From: a bacterium
GTDB taxonomy: Bacteria > SZUA-79 > Acidulodesulfobacterales > Acidulodesulfobacteraceae
Direction: 5' to 3'
Assembly: GCA_021784835.1 (NCBI GenBank)
Contig: JAJYHI010000138.1
Coordinates: 1 to 27,845 of the forward strand
DNA length: 27,845 nucleotides
The first letter of the stretch is position 1; each line of letters opens with the position of its first letter. Shown piece after piece: positions 1 to 6,552 of the stretch. A model generated the notes under the pieces. It ran no database searches, was not told where the DNA came from, and saw only the letters and a program-made list of their open reading frames with translations. The position numbers were made by a program, and so were the translations under genes.

Positions 1-533
1 AAGCAAGGGAAAACGGAGAGTTGGAAACGCCGGAAGTGACGCCGGGTACCGAAGACATGATAGAAACCCGCGCAGGAGTTATCGAAAATACGGCGCCGGT
101 GGAGTTTGACGTTACGTATCACGGCGATAAATTTAACGTAAAAATTGAAGGCGTAACTCCAAATCAGGAAGAAGGCAAACCCAGAAAATATTATGTAAGA
201 GTAGGCGGCAAACTGGAAGAAATACAGCTGTTTCCCAAAGTAGAAGCGGTAATCGGCGGAAAAGCCGGCGGCTCCAAGACCTCCGCGGGAGGTGCATCTA
301 AGGGTAAAAGAGGTATCGAAGCAGGAGACGTTACTCCTCCTATGCCGGGCAAAGTCGCTAAGATATTAGTAAAAGAAGGCGATAAAGTAACGAAAGGACA
401 GACCGTCGCTATGGTCGAAGCCATGAAAATGGAAAATGAAATACATGCTGCGGCAGAGGGTACGGTTAAAGCGATTTACGTTAAAGTAGGCGATAATATC
501 ACGCCGGACGACCCGCTGTTAAATATTGGATAG
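1..533 (+). CDS. Biotin-dependent carboxyltransferase subunit, C-terminal part (5' truncated)
   Basis: This is the 3' end of a longer gene. The frame stays open to the window edge (A-R-E-N-G-E precedes the TTG at 21), so that TTG is not the start. The visible part holds the end of a PycB/OadA-type carboxyltransferase region, a Gly/Ala/Ser/Lys-rich flexible linker (about nt 255-320), and a biotinyl domain with the EAMKMEN motif. The lysine to be biotinylated is encoded at 426-428. Such subunits transfer CO2 from carboxybiotin to pyruvate (pyruvate carboxylase B), take it from oxaloacetate (OadA), or carboxylate 2-oxoglutarate (CfiA in Hydrogenobacter). The catalytic domain lies outside the window, so these cannot be told apart here. 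The citrate-cleavage genes directly downstream favour an anabolic carboxylase feeding a reductive TCA cycle; that is inference. The biotin carboxylase partner is not in the window. Confidence 0.9.
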   Translation, partial: ARENGELETPEVTPGTEDMIETRAGVIENTAPVEFDVTYHGDKFNVKIEGVTPNQEEGKPRKYYVRVGGKLEEIQLFPKVEAVIGGKAGGSKTSAGGASKGKRGIEAGDVTPPMPGKVAKILVKEGDKVTKGQTVAMVEAMKMENEIHAAAEGTVKAIYVKVGDNITPDDPLLNIG

Positions 534-550
534 TTATAGCCGCGGCAGAC

Positions 551-574
551 GGCGGAATTCAATTCCGTCCTTTT
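551..574 (+). terminator. Possible intrinsic terminator after the biotin subunit gene
   Basis: GGCGGAAT (551-558) pairs with ATTCCGTC (562-569) through an 8-bp stem with one G-T pair and a 3-nt loop, and is followed by a short CTTTT. The stem is decent but the T tract is short, so termination is likely partial. It would separate the biotin gene from the citrate-cleavage genes. Confidence 0.45.
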
Positions 575-641
575 CCGTAAAATAATGTTATTGCGAGAAT
601 AAAGAAAATAATTTTTAATTAAAAATTTATCGAGGTTTTAT

Positions 642-1883
642 ATGAAGCTTTACGAATACGAAACTTATGATACCATATTTAAAAAGTACGGCGTACCTAC
701 GCCTAAATATTTAGTAGTTCAGCATCCGGGGCAGAATGTAACCGACTTTGTAGAGCAGTACGGCGACGTAGTTATAAAATCGCAGGTTCTGGTGGGCAAA
801 AGAGGCAAAGCGGGCGCAGTAAAATTTGCAAAAAACGGCGAAGAAGCAAACGAACATGTTCAGGCTTTAATGGAAGCCGAAGTTTACGGAGAAAAACCGG
901 TAAGCGTAATTCTTCAGGAAAAAGCCTCTATAATTAAAGAATTATATGTTAGTTTTACATATTCTTCAAAACCGAGGCGTCCCGTATTCGTAGTTTCCCT
1001 CGAAGGCGGAATGGACGTCGAAGCGCAGGACCCTTCTAAAATATTTACTTTTGAGATAAATCCGCTCGAAGGTCTGTTTCCTTATAAAGTAAGGGAATAT
1101 CTTATTGAAATAGGACTTGAGGACAGGCCTGTATTGAGGCAGATGTCGGAAGTCATAGCCAATATGTATAAAGGATTCTGGAATTCCGAAGCAAGACTGC
1201 TTGAGGTTAATCCTTTAATAATAGCGGGAGACAAGGCAAATCCCGATAAGCAGAAAGTTTTTGCCATCGATGCCGTAACCATGATAGACGACGATGCAAG
1301 AATAGCGCCTTCAAAAATATATACGGCGAGAGGCGCAATGGGAAGACCCCTGACGGAAAGAGAAAAAGCGGCACATTTGATAGACAGGGACGACCACAGG
1401 GGGAAAGCTGGTTCTTACGTCGAATTAGACGGAAATATAGGAATGATGACTTTCGGAGGAGGCGGTTCTACCATTACGGCGGAAACAGTTTTCGCTCTTG
1501 GAATGAAACCTGCGAATTTGACGGATATAGGCGGAAATCCTCCAGCAGAAAAAATGAATAAAATTTCAAAAATAATTCTTTCTAAACCCGGCTTAAAAGC
1601 GGTTCTTGTATGCGGAGGCACGGCAAGCAATACAAGGATAGACGTAACGATAGGCGAAGGATTGGTATCGGCTATCGAGGAAATGAAAAAAGACGGAACC
1701 TTCCCGGAAGATTTGATATGGGTAGTAAGAAGAAGCGGACCGGAATATCAGAAAGGTTTAAAAATGCTTTATGAATGCTTCAAAAGAAATAATATCGAAG
1801 GCGTAATATACGATTCGGAACTTCCGCTTACAGAAGCGCCGGAAAAATTATATGAAATTTTAAAATCTAAAAATTTAATATAA
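642..1883 (+). CDS. ccsA: Citryl-CoA synthetase large subunit / ATP-citrate lyase SucC-like subunit
   Basis: A 413-residue ATP-grasp protein of the succinyl-CoA synthetase beta/ATP-citrate lyase superfamily. It would activate citrate with ATP and CoA to citryl-CoA together with the next gene product. Visible marks are VIKSQVLVGKRGKAG near residues 44-58 (ATP-grasp lysines, in the ACL-like GKRGK form rather than the usual SucC form), LEVNPL at 187-192 with AIDAVTMIDDD after it (metal site), YVELDGNIG at 259-267, and RRSGPEYQKGLKML near 363-376. The last matches the ACL family pattern RRGGPNYQKGL better than ordinary SucC. The length suits the roughly 46-kDa large subunit of Hydrogenobacter citryl-CoA synthetase. 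The ATG at 642 has GAGG at 632-635. TTGCGA (591-596) and TTTAAT (614-619) could be a weak promoter. An ordinary succinyl-CoA synthetase is the main alternative; the citrate-synthase-fold gene downstream argues against it. Confidence 0.8.
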   Translation: MKLYEYETYDTIFKKYGVPTPKYLVVQHPGQNVTDFVEQYGDVVIKSQVLVGKRGKAGAVKFAKNGEEANEHVQALMEAEVYGEKPVSVILQEKASIIKELYVSFTYSSKPRRPVFVVSLEGGMDVEAQDPSKIFTFEINPLEGLFPYKVREYLIEIGLEDRPVLRQMSEVIANMYKGFWNSEARLLEVNPLIIAGDKANPDKQKVFAIDAVTMIDDDARIAPSKIYTARGAMGRPLTEREKAAHLIDRDDHRGKAGSYVELDGNIGMMTFGGGGSTITAETVFALGMKPANLTDIGGNPPAEKMNKISKIILSKPGLKAVLVCGGTASNTRIDVTIGEGLVSAIEEMKKDGTFPEDLIWVVRRSGPEYQKGLKMLYECFKRNNIEGVIYDSELPLTEAPEKLYEILKSKNLI

Positions 1884-1958
1884 CGTTTTAATATAATTTT
1901 ATTTTATATTATTTATTTAAATTGCATAAAAATAATTTAGTTCGTTAAAATAATTGAT

Positions 1959-1964
1959 TGGAGA
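1959..1964 (+). promoter_or_regulatory. Ribosome binding site fixing the ccsB start
   Basis: TGGAGA lies 8 nt before ATG 1973. An in-frame TTG at 1958 overlaps this site and would add five residues, so ATG 1973 is the better start. Confidence 0.6.
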
Positions 1965-1972
1965 TTATTTAT

Positions 1973-2971
1973 ATGAAAGGCACTAAATTTTTAAACGACG
2001 GAACAGGAGTTATAGTAATAGGTATTACCGGAAGAGAGGCTTCTCAAGTCGTTATAGAATCGGAAAAATTATTCCCCGGCATAGTAAAATGCGGAGTAAC
2101 GCCCGGTAAAGGCGGTACCGTGCTTACGGACGACTGTCCGGTACCCGTTTTCGATACCGTAAAAGAAGCTCTTAAAGTTAAAGATTTAAAAAAGTCGGTT
2201 AATACCGGACTTGTTTACGTTCCGCCGACGTCCGTTTTGGATGCCGTCTATGAACTTATAGACAACGGCATTAAACTTATATATATAATTACCGAACACG
2301 TGCCTATCAGGGATTCTATAATAATATACGAATTTGCTAAGGAAAAAGGCGTTACGATAGTAGGGGGAACTTCTCTGGGCTGTTACGTTCCTTCGGTAGG
2401 CAGGATAGGAGCTATCGGCGGAAAAGACCCGAGCATCGCATTCAAGGACGGTTCTATTGTCGTACTTTCAAAAAGCGGCGGACTTACCGTTACGACTTCC
2501 GAGATGTTTAAAAGAAGAGGCTTCGGAATTTATATGGCTCTTGCCGTAGGCGGCGACGTTATTGCCTGCACTACGTTTGCCGATGTCCTTCCTGAATTGG
2601 AAAATGATAAAAACGTCCAGGCATGCGTGATAATGGGGGAACCCGGCGGCGTTTATGAGGAGCAGGTCGCCGAACTAGTGGATAAAGGCGGATATACTAA
2701 GCCGTTGGCGGTGTTCGTAGCAGGCGTTTTTCAGGAGATGATGCCGGAAGGCGTATCTTTCGGCCATGCCGGAGCTATAGTAGAAAGAGGTATGGGAAAA
2801 GCTACCAACAAGATGAAACTGCTTGAAGAAGTCGGCAAAAAAACTGGAACAATCAAGGTTGCCAAATTTTATCACGAATTAGTCAACTCGATTATTTCGC
2901 TGGGAGTAAAAAGAGATTTTGAAGACGGTTCTTCCGACGACGTCAAACCGCTTTACAGCACTTTAAAATAA
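1973..2971 (+). CDS. ccsB: Citryl-CoA synthetase small subunit (SucD-like)
   Basis: A 332-residue CoA-binding ligase subunit, partner of the upstream ATP-grasp subunit. It has a Rossmann CoA-binding start (VIGITGREASQ, residues 15-25), SKSGGLT at 167-172, MGEPGG at 221-226 (SucD GEIGG-like), and GHAGAI at 264-269, whose H265 is the expected phospho-histidine. It is longer than typical SucD (about 290 residues) and close to the roughly 36-kDa small subunit of Hydrogenobacter citryl-CoA synthetase. It stops before the citrate-synthase domain that is fused to this module in ATP-citrate lyase A. That domain is instead encoded by the next gene. The gap to ccsA is 89 bp of AT-rich sequence. Whether the product is a citryl-CoA synthetase or a naturally split ACL cannot be decided from sequence alone. 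Confidence 0.8.
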   Translation: MKGTKFLNDGTGVIVIGITGREASQVVIESEKLFPGIVKCGVTPGKGGTVLTDDCPVPVFDTVKEALKVKDLKKSVNTGLVYVPPTSVLDAVYELIDNGIKLIYIITEHVPIRDSIIIYEFAKEKGVTIVGGTSLGCYVPSVGRIGAIGGKDPSIAFKDGSIVVLSKSGGLTVTTSEMFKRRGFGIYMALAVGGDVIACTTFADVLPELENDKNVQACVIMGEPGGVYEEQVAELVDKGGYTKPLAVFVAGVFQEMMPEGVSFGHAGAIVERGMGKATNKMKLLEEVGKKTGTIKVAKFYHELVNSIISLGVKRDFEDGSSDDVKPLYSTLK

Positions 2972-2996
2972 ATTTTTATCGAATTTAAAATTTCGC

Positions 2997-3046
2997 TCCC
3001 TTAGTTTCTTCAATTTATTTGTAGAAGCTAAGGGAAATTTAATTTT
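2997..3046 (+). terminator. Hairpin with T-rich tail after ccsB
   Basis: Bases 2997-3009 (containing CCCTTAG) pair with 3023-3035 (containing CTAAGGG) in a 13-bp stem with a 13-nt loop. AATTTAATTTT follows. It looks like an intrinsic terminator or attenuator between ccsB and ccl. The ccl gene may therefore have its own start, for example TTAAAC (3061-3066) with TAATAT (3083-3088), which is weak. Confidence 0.55.
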
Positions 3047-3135
3047 GGAATCAAGCCGACTTAAACTTAACTTAGCATAACATAATATAAATTTAAATAT
3101 TAAAAATAATTTTTAAAATAAGGAGCGATGATTTT

Positions 3136-3936
3136 ATGTCCGAAACCGTTTCTCAAAAAGAGTGGAGAACCGCTATTACGTCCAATCAGGACGGCAAAAT
3201 TCTTATAAGGGGTTACAATCTCGACAGCCTGATAGGGAATAAATCTTATGCGGAAGTCTGTTTTCTGCTTTTAAAAGGCGAACTTCCAAATCAAAACGAA
3301 GCTAAAATGCTCGACGCAATTTTTGTTTCCTGCATAGATGCCGGCATAGCCGCTCCATCGTCCGTTGCCGCAAGGACCGTATTTTCGGGCGGGAATTCGC
3401 TTAATGCCGCCGTAGCCGCCGGAGTATTGACTCTCGGCGATGCGCACGGAGGAGCAATAGAAAAAGCCGCTAAAATGTTTCAGGACTATTTAAAAGGCAA
3501 GGACGGACTTAAAGAATCCGAAATAAAAGAAATGGCGGCAAACATAGTCGACGATGCGCTCAAAAACAAAAAACGTCTTGCGGGTTACGGGCATAAACTT
3601 CATACCGTCGACCCAAGGACGAAAAGGCTTTTAGAGGTAGCCAAAGATTTAAATTTCGGGGGCGATTTTATTAAGTTAGCCGTTTATATAGCCGACGAAT
3701 TTAAAATTAAAAAACCGGAGCAAAAGCTCCCTCTTAACGTCGACGGCTGTATCGCCGCGATAATTTCCGATATGGGTTTCGATTACAGGCTCGGCAAGGG
3801 TTTCTTTATTATAGCACGTTCCGCCGGACTCGTCGGCCAGGTTTTCGAGGAATGGATGAGGGAAAAACCGTTCCGCAGATTAGCCGCCAACCTTCACGAA
3901 TACGACGGAGTGCCGGAACGCGAACTTAAAAAGTAG
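3136..3936 (+). CDS. ccl: Citryl-CoA lyase (short citrate-synthase-fold protein)
   Basis: A 266-residue citrate-synthase-superfamily protein that is expected to split citryl-CoA into acetyl-CoA and oxaloacetate. The catalytic pattern is complete: H104 in GDAHGGA, H153 in GYGHKLH followed by DPRTKR (161-164), and D203 in NVDG. It is much shorter than a normal citrate synthase (about 370-430 residues) because it lacks the N-terminal portion. It matches the size of the roughly 30-kDa Hydrogenobacter citryl-CoA lyase and of the C-terminal module of ATP-citrate lyase. AGGAG at 3121-3125 precedes ATG 3136. Its place straight after the synthetase subunits supports the two-step reductive-TCA assignment. 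A minor alternative is a small citrate synthase-like lyase of unrelated use, such as a CitE-independent citrate lyase or a methylcitrate-type enzyme. Confidence 0.82.
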   Translation: MSETVSQKEWRTAITSNQDGKILIRGYNLDSLIGNKSYAEVCFLLLKGELPNQNEAKMLDAIFVSCIDAGIAAPSSVAARTVFSGGNSLNAAVAAGVLTLGDAHGGAIEKAAKMFQDYLKGKDGLKESEIKEMAANIVDDALKNKKRLAGYGHKLHTVDPRTKRLLEVAKDLNFGGDFIKLAVYIADEFKIKKPEQKLPLNVDGCIAAIISDMGFDYRLGKGFFIIARSAGLVGQVFEEWMREKPFRRLAANLHEYDGVPERELKK

Positions 3937-3939
3937 CTA

Positions 3940-3964
3940 AAAAACGTTTTGAAAAAACGTTTTT
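3940..3964 (+). terminator. Weak AT-rich hairpin after ccl
   Basis: AAAAACGTTTT (3940-3950) and AAAACGTTTTT (3954-3964) form an 11-bp stem with only two G-C pairs and a 3-nt loop, ending in five T. It could be a bidirectional intrinsic terminator, but the stem is weak. Confidence 0.4.
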
Positions 3965-3968
3965 AAAA

Positions 3969-3997
3969 TTGAAATATATCGATAAACATAGTATAAT
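3969..3997 (+). promoter_or_regulatory. Sigma70-type promoter of glpX
   Basis: TTGAAA (3969-3974), a 17-bp spacer and a perfect TATAAT (3992-3997). The predicted start near 4004 leaves a leader of about 92 nt. The leader contains two small hairpins: AGGCA/TGCCT at 4014-4027 and AAGC/GCTT at 4033-4044. It ends in a strong GGGAGGAG before the ATG. Confidence 0.7.
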
Positions 3998-4095
3998 TTT
4001 TCTGAGTTGCGCGAGGCAAAGATGCCTTTAAGAAGCCGTTGCTTAATTAAAACATTACATACTCTAATCATAAATATAACAAGGGAGGAGCAATA

Positions 4096-5052
4096 ATGGA
4101 CGATAAAGCGTTGACCATCGAATTTGTCAGGGTTACGGAACATGCCGCAATATCGGTTGCAAGATTTATAGGAAGAGGCGACGAAAAAGCGGCAGACAGG
4201 GCTGCCGTAGAATCCATGAGGGACTCCCTTAATTATATCGATATAGACGGCACTATCGTTATCGGCGAAGGAGAAAGAGACGAAGCTCCGATGCTTTACA
4301 TAGGGGAAAAAGTAGGCAACGGAAAAGGACAGAAGGTAGATATAGCAGTCGATCCTTTAGAAGGAACTACCTTAGCGGCTACAAGCGCTCCTAACGCTAT
4401 CGCGGTTATGGCCATAGGCGACCATGGAAACTTTCTTCATGCGCCGGATACCTATATGCAGAAGATAGCCGTCGGTCCCAAGGCAAAAGGTTCAATAGAC
4501 ATCAATCTTTCTCCGACGGAAAATCTTCACAGGATTGCGGATGCCATGAACAGGTATGTCGAAGACCTTACCGTCATAATTCTTAACCGCGAAAGACATA
4601 AAGAGTTAATAGAAGAAGTGAGAAAAGCGGGAGCAAGAATCCGCCTTATTCAGGACGGCGACGTTGCCGGAGCTATAGCTACGGCTAAAGAAGACTCCGG
4701 AATAGACGTTCTTATGGGCATCGGTGGCGCGCCCGAAGGAGTTCTCGGCGCTGCGGCTTTAAGATGCGTCGGGGGAGATATGCAGGGCAGGCTTGCTTTC
4801 AGGAATGAAAACGAAAAAGAGCGCGCACTTAAAATGGGGATAAAAGATTTAAATAAAATTTACGGCATACAGGAACTTGCCGCCGGAGACGTGATATTCG
4901 TAGCAACCGGAGTGACTAGCGGCGATTACTTGAACGGCGTGGAATTTTTTCACGGAGGCGCGAAAACGCATTCCGTAGTCATGAGGTCTAAAACCGGAAC
5001 CATAAGGTATATAGAAGCTAATCACTATTTTAATTACAAAGAAATAAAATAA
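4096..5052 (+). CDS. glpX: Fructose-1,6-bisphosphatase class II
   Basis: A 318-residue GlpX-family phosphatase that hydrolyses fructose-1,6-bisphosphate to fructose-6-phosphate in the cytoplasm, the committed gluconeogenic step. The metal and substrate motifs are clear: GEGERDEAPML (about 58-68) and VDIAVDPLEGTT (81-92), with the paired acidic residues that hold divalent metal, plus MGIGGAPEG and GDMQGRL further on. Length is normal for the family (about 320-330). Some GlpX proteins are bifunctional fructose/sedoheptulose bisphosphatases, but no Calvin-cycle gene is visible. A well-formed promoter and Shine-Dalgarno precede it. Its position next to reductive-TCA genes fits a role in turning fixed carbon into sugars. 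Confidence 0.95.
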   Translation: MDDKALTIEFVRVTEHAAISVARFIGRGDEKAADRAAVESMRDSLNYIDIDGTIVIGEGERDEAPMLYIGEKVGNGKGQKVDIAVDPLEGTTLAATSAPNAIAVMAIGDHGNFLHAPDTYMQKIAVGPKAKGSIDINLSPTENLHRIADAMNRYVEDLTVIILNRERHKELIEEVRKAGARIRLIQDGDVAGAIATAKEDSGIDVLMGIGGAPEGVLGAAALRCVGGDMQGRLAFRNENEKERALKMGIKDLNKIYGIQELAAGDVIFVATGVTSGDYLNGVEFFHGGAKTHSVVMRSKTGTIRYIEANHYFNYKEIK

Positions 5053-5065
5053 CGCGGAGTATTTT

Positions 5066-5983
5066 ATGAAAGTTTTTATTGCCGGCGGTACAGGTTTCGT
5101 AGGTTCGGCCGTATCGGAAAAAATTAAATCGTCCGGCGCTTCCGTCACGCTTTTAGAGCGCAATAAAAATAAGATTCAGCGTTTAAAGGAACAGGGATAC
5201 GAAGTTTTTGAAGGGACGCTCGAAGATAAAGCCTCAGTCAGCGCCTTTTTGTCCGCAAATAAATTCGACGCCGTAATAAATCTTATAGGCATAATTAGAA
5301 GCGTACCCGGTTTTTCTTTTCAAAAAGTTCACGTAGATTATGTAAATACATTATTGGACTTGGCGAAGGAAAACGGCATAGGCAGATTTATTCATATGAG
5401 CGCTCTCGGCGCATCCGAAAACAGCGATTCGGAGTACTTTTCGACAAAGTACGAAGGGGAATCGCTCGTCAAAAGTTCCGGTTTAAAATGGACGGTTTTC
5501 CGGCCTTCTTTGATTTTCGGAAACAACGCCGGTTTTTTCGACGACATAATCGACTTGGTAAAAACGAGGGCATTTGTTCCGATAATAGGAACCGGCGAAA
5601 CTAAATTTGCGCCGATAGACGTCTTTTCCATAGCCGAAGCGTATAATAATTCTTTATATAACGAAAAAACAGTAAACGAAGTTTTCCGCTTATGCGGCCC
5701 CGATATTTACACATTCGAGGAAATTATAGACTTAATTATGGAAATTTCCCCGCCCAAAAAACTGAAAATCCATACGCCTTCGTTTATAGCGGAAAAATCT
5801 CTCGGCTTTATCGAAAAATTATCTCCGTCTTTATCCAAAAACGCCCCAGTAACCTCCGACCAGATAAGGATGCTTAAACACGACAATATCTGCGAAACAG
5901 ACGAAGAATCGGAAAAAAACGACGAAATATTAGGATTAAAAAGGACGCACTTAAAGGAATGGTTGGAAGTATATCTTTCTTAG
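5066..5983 (+). CDS. NAD(P)-binding SDR-family protein, NDUFA9-like
   Basis: A 305-residue atypical short-chain dehydrogenase/epimerase. The N-terminus has the dinucleotide-binding GGTGFVG (7-13), followed by NLIGI (72-76), HMSALGAS (110-117), Y124-x3-K128 in place of the usual active-site YxxxK, and FRPSLIFG (145-152). This pattern is typical of the complex I NDUFA9-like group, which often binds NADP(H) with no known catalysis. Relatives act in quinone biosynthesis or as nucleoside-sugar epimerases, so the substrate is unknown. GGAG at 5056-5059 sits 6 nt before the ATG, and the gene begins 13 bp after glpX, so the two are probably co-transcribed. No nuo genes are in the window. Confidence 0.8.
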   Translation: MKVFIAGGTGFVGSAVSEKIKSSGASVTLLERNKNKIQRLKEQGYEVFEGTLEDKASVSAFLSANKFDAVINLIGIIRSVPGFSFQKVHVDYVNTLLDLAKENGIGRFIHMSALGASENSDSEYFSTKYEGESLVKSSGLKWTVFRPSLIFGNNAGFFDDIIDLVKTRAFVPIIGTGETKFAPIDVFSIAEAYNNSLYNEKTVNEVFRLCGPDIYTFEEIIDLIMEISPPKKLKIHTPSFIAEKSLGFIEKLSPSLSKNAPVTSDQIRMLKHDNICETDEESEKNDEILGLKRTHLKEWLEVYLS

Positions 5984-5984
5984 C

Positions 5985-6005
5985 GAAAAAGGCGTCAGAT
6001 TTATT
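5985..6005 (+). repeat. Repeat unit, AAAAAGGTGTCAGATT family (variant)
   Basis: First unit of the intergenic repeat cluster, with GGCGTCAG in place of GGTGTCAG. It begins two bases after the stop codon of the SDR gene. Confidence 0.6.
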
Positions 6006-6012
6006 CACTCCA

Positions 6013-6047
6013 GCGGGCATAAAAGCTTCGCTTTTATAAACGCCCGC
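6013..6047 (+). repeat. Strong imperfect hairpin
   Basis: GCGGGC (6013-6018) pairs with GCCCGC (6042-6047), and inside it ATAAAAGC (6019-6026) pairs with GCTTTTAT (6030-6037). The loop is TTC and there is a 4-nt bulge on the 3' side. No T tract follows. It may end transcription of the glpX operon with Rho or may be an extragenic palindrome of the repeat cluster. Confidence 0.6.
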
Positions 6048-6055
6048 CTCCGTAT

Positions 6056-6087
6056 CCCTACCCCCGACTGCGTTTGATAGCAAGTAT
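6056..6087 (+). repeat. 32-bp exact direct repeat, copy 1
   Basis: Runs from CCCTACCCCCGACTG to GATAGCAAGTAT and is identical to 6355-6386. A partial copy of the centre (CGACTGCGTTTGAT) lies at 6127-6140. Confidence 0.85.
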
Positions 6088-6091
6088 TAAC

Positions 6092-6119
6092 GAAAAAGGT
6101 GTCAGATTTATTTATTCCC
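6092..6119 (+). repeat. Repeat unit, AAAAAGGTGTCAGATTTATT family
   Basis: A core unit followed by TATTCCC. It is matched by the unit at 6330-6354, which has AGGGTCAG in place of GGTGTCAG. Confidence 0.7.
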
Positions 6120-6169
6120 ATACTCTCGACTGCGTTTGATGGTTTAGCGAGGTAATAATCGCGTTGTCG

Positions 6170-6256
6170 AAAAAGGTGTCAGATTAATTTTACGCAATAT
6201 CTTTTATCGTTAATTGTTCATTTTAGTATGCGTAAAACAAAATCTGACACCTTTTT
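6170..6256 (+). repeat. Palindromic repeat element (MITE/REP-like), copy 1
   Basis: The left arm 6170-6196 starts AAAAAGGTGTCAGATT and ends TTTTACGCA. The right arm 6229-6256 is its reverse complement except for two or three bases in the middle. The 32-nt loop contains GTTAATTG. Both arms recur base for base at 27677-27765 with a different loop. The element has no coding capacity. The layout resembles short extragenic elements mobilised in trans by IS200-like or RAYT transposases, but no transposase is in the window. Confidence 0.8.
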
Positions 6257-6329
6257 CTTTTCATAAACGCTCCCGTATTCTCAATTCCGACTTTAAAAAA
6301 AAGGAAAAAAAGGTGTGACAAAAAAGGCA

Positions 6330-6354
6330 AAAAAAGGGTCAGATTTATTTATTC
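6330..6354 (+). repeat. Repeat unit, AAAAAGGGTCAGATTTATT family
   Basis: A one-base-shorter core variant running straight into the second 32-bp repeat. A degenerate unit (AAAAGGTGTGACA) lies just upstream, at about 6307-6320. Confidence 0.65.
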
Positions 6355-6386
6355 CCCTACCCCCGACTGCGTTTGATAGCAAGTAT
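6355..6386 (+). repeat. 32-bp exact direct repeat, copy 2
   Basis: Identical to 6056-6087. Both copies abut or lie next to a GTCAGATT core unit, so core and 32-mer appear to move or duplicate as one composite module. Confidence 0.85.
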
Positions 6387-6431
6387 AACCTCCTTTAAAA
6401 TAGATATTTTAAAAAATATTTTTAAATTTAC

Positions 6432-6460
6432 TTGACTTTTAATAAAATGAATAATATTAT
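6432..6460 (+). promoter_or_regulatory. Sigma70-type promoter of the dcw cluster
   Basis: TTGACT (6432-6437), a 17-bp spacer and TATTAT (6455-6460). The predicted start near 6467 coincides with the first MraZ box. The leader to mraZ would be about 86 nt. It is the only strong promoter seen ahead of the cluster. Confidence 0.75.
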
Positions 6461-6466
6461 TTAAGT

Positions 6467-6496
6467 GTGGTAAAAAGTGGTAAAAAGTGGTAAAAG
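6467..6496 (+). promoter_or_regulatory. Predicted MraZ operator, three 10-bp direct repeats
   Basis: GTGGTAAAAA at 6467-6476 and 6477-6486, and GTGGTAAAAG at 6487-6496, phased at exactly one helical turn. MraZ of E. coli is known to bind TGGG-type direct repeats with 5-nt spacers (10-bp period) at its own promoter, and Mycoplasma MraZ binds AAAGTG-type repeats. The array sits at the predicted transcription start just upstream of mraZ, so autorepression is the likely mode. Confidence 0.8.
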
Positions 6497-6552
6497 ATTA
6501 ATTATATTAATTTAATTTAATTTATTTTAATATCTATTCTCAATATATCATT

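Noticed and set aside
642..2971. SucC/SucD-like pair as an ordinary oxidative-TCA succinyl-CoA synthetase
   Set aside because: ACL-like sequence blocks, the longer small subunit and the adjacent short citrate-synthase-fold gene fit citrate cleavage better, though this is not proven.
4004..4095. glpX leader considered as a known riboswitch
   Set aside because: Only two small hairpins (4-5 bp) are seen; I could not match any riboswitch consensus.
4849..5163. A 104-codon open frame antisense to the glpX/SDR junction
   Set aside because: It runs through two well-supported genes and has no similarity or start signal.
5984..6390. Repeat cluster considered as a CRISPR array
   Set aside because: Units are irregular in length and spacing, orientation is mixed, and no unique spacers of constant size or cas genes are present.
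6430..6500. GTGGTAAAA triple repeat considered as an iteron-type replication origin or CRISPR-like array
   Set aside because: Only three 10-bp units without spacers, at the +1 of mraZ; the MraZ operator explains them fully. No DnaA boxes or cas genes were noticed nearby.
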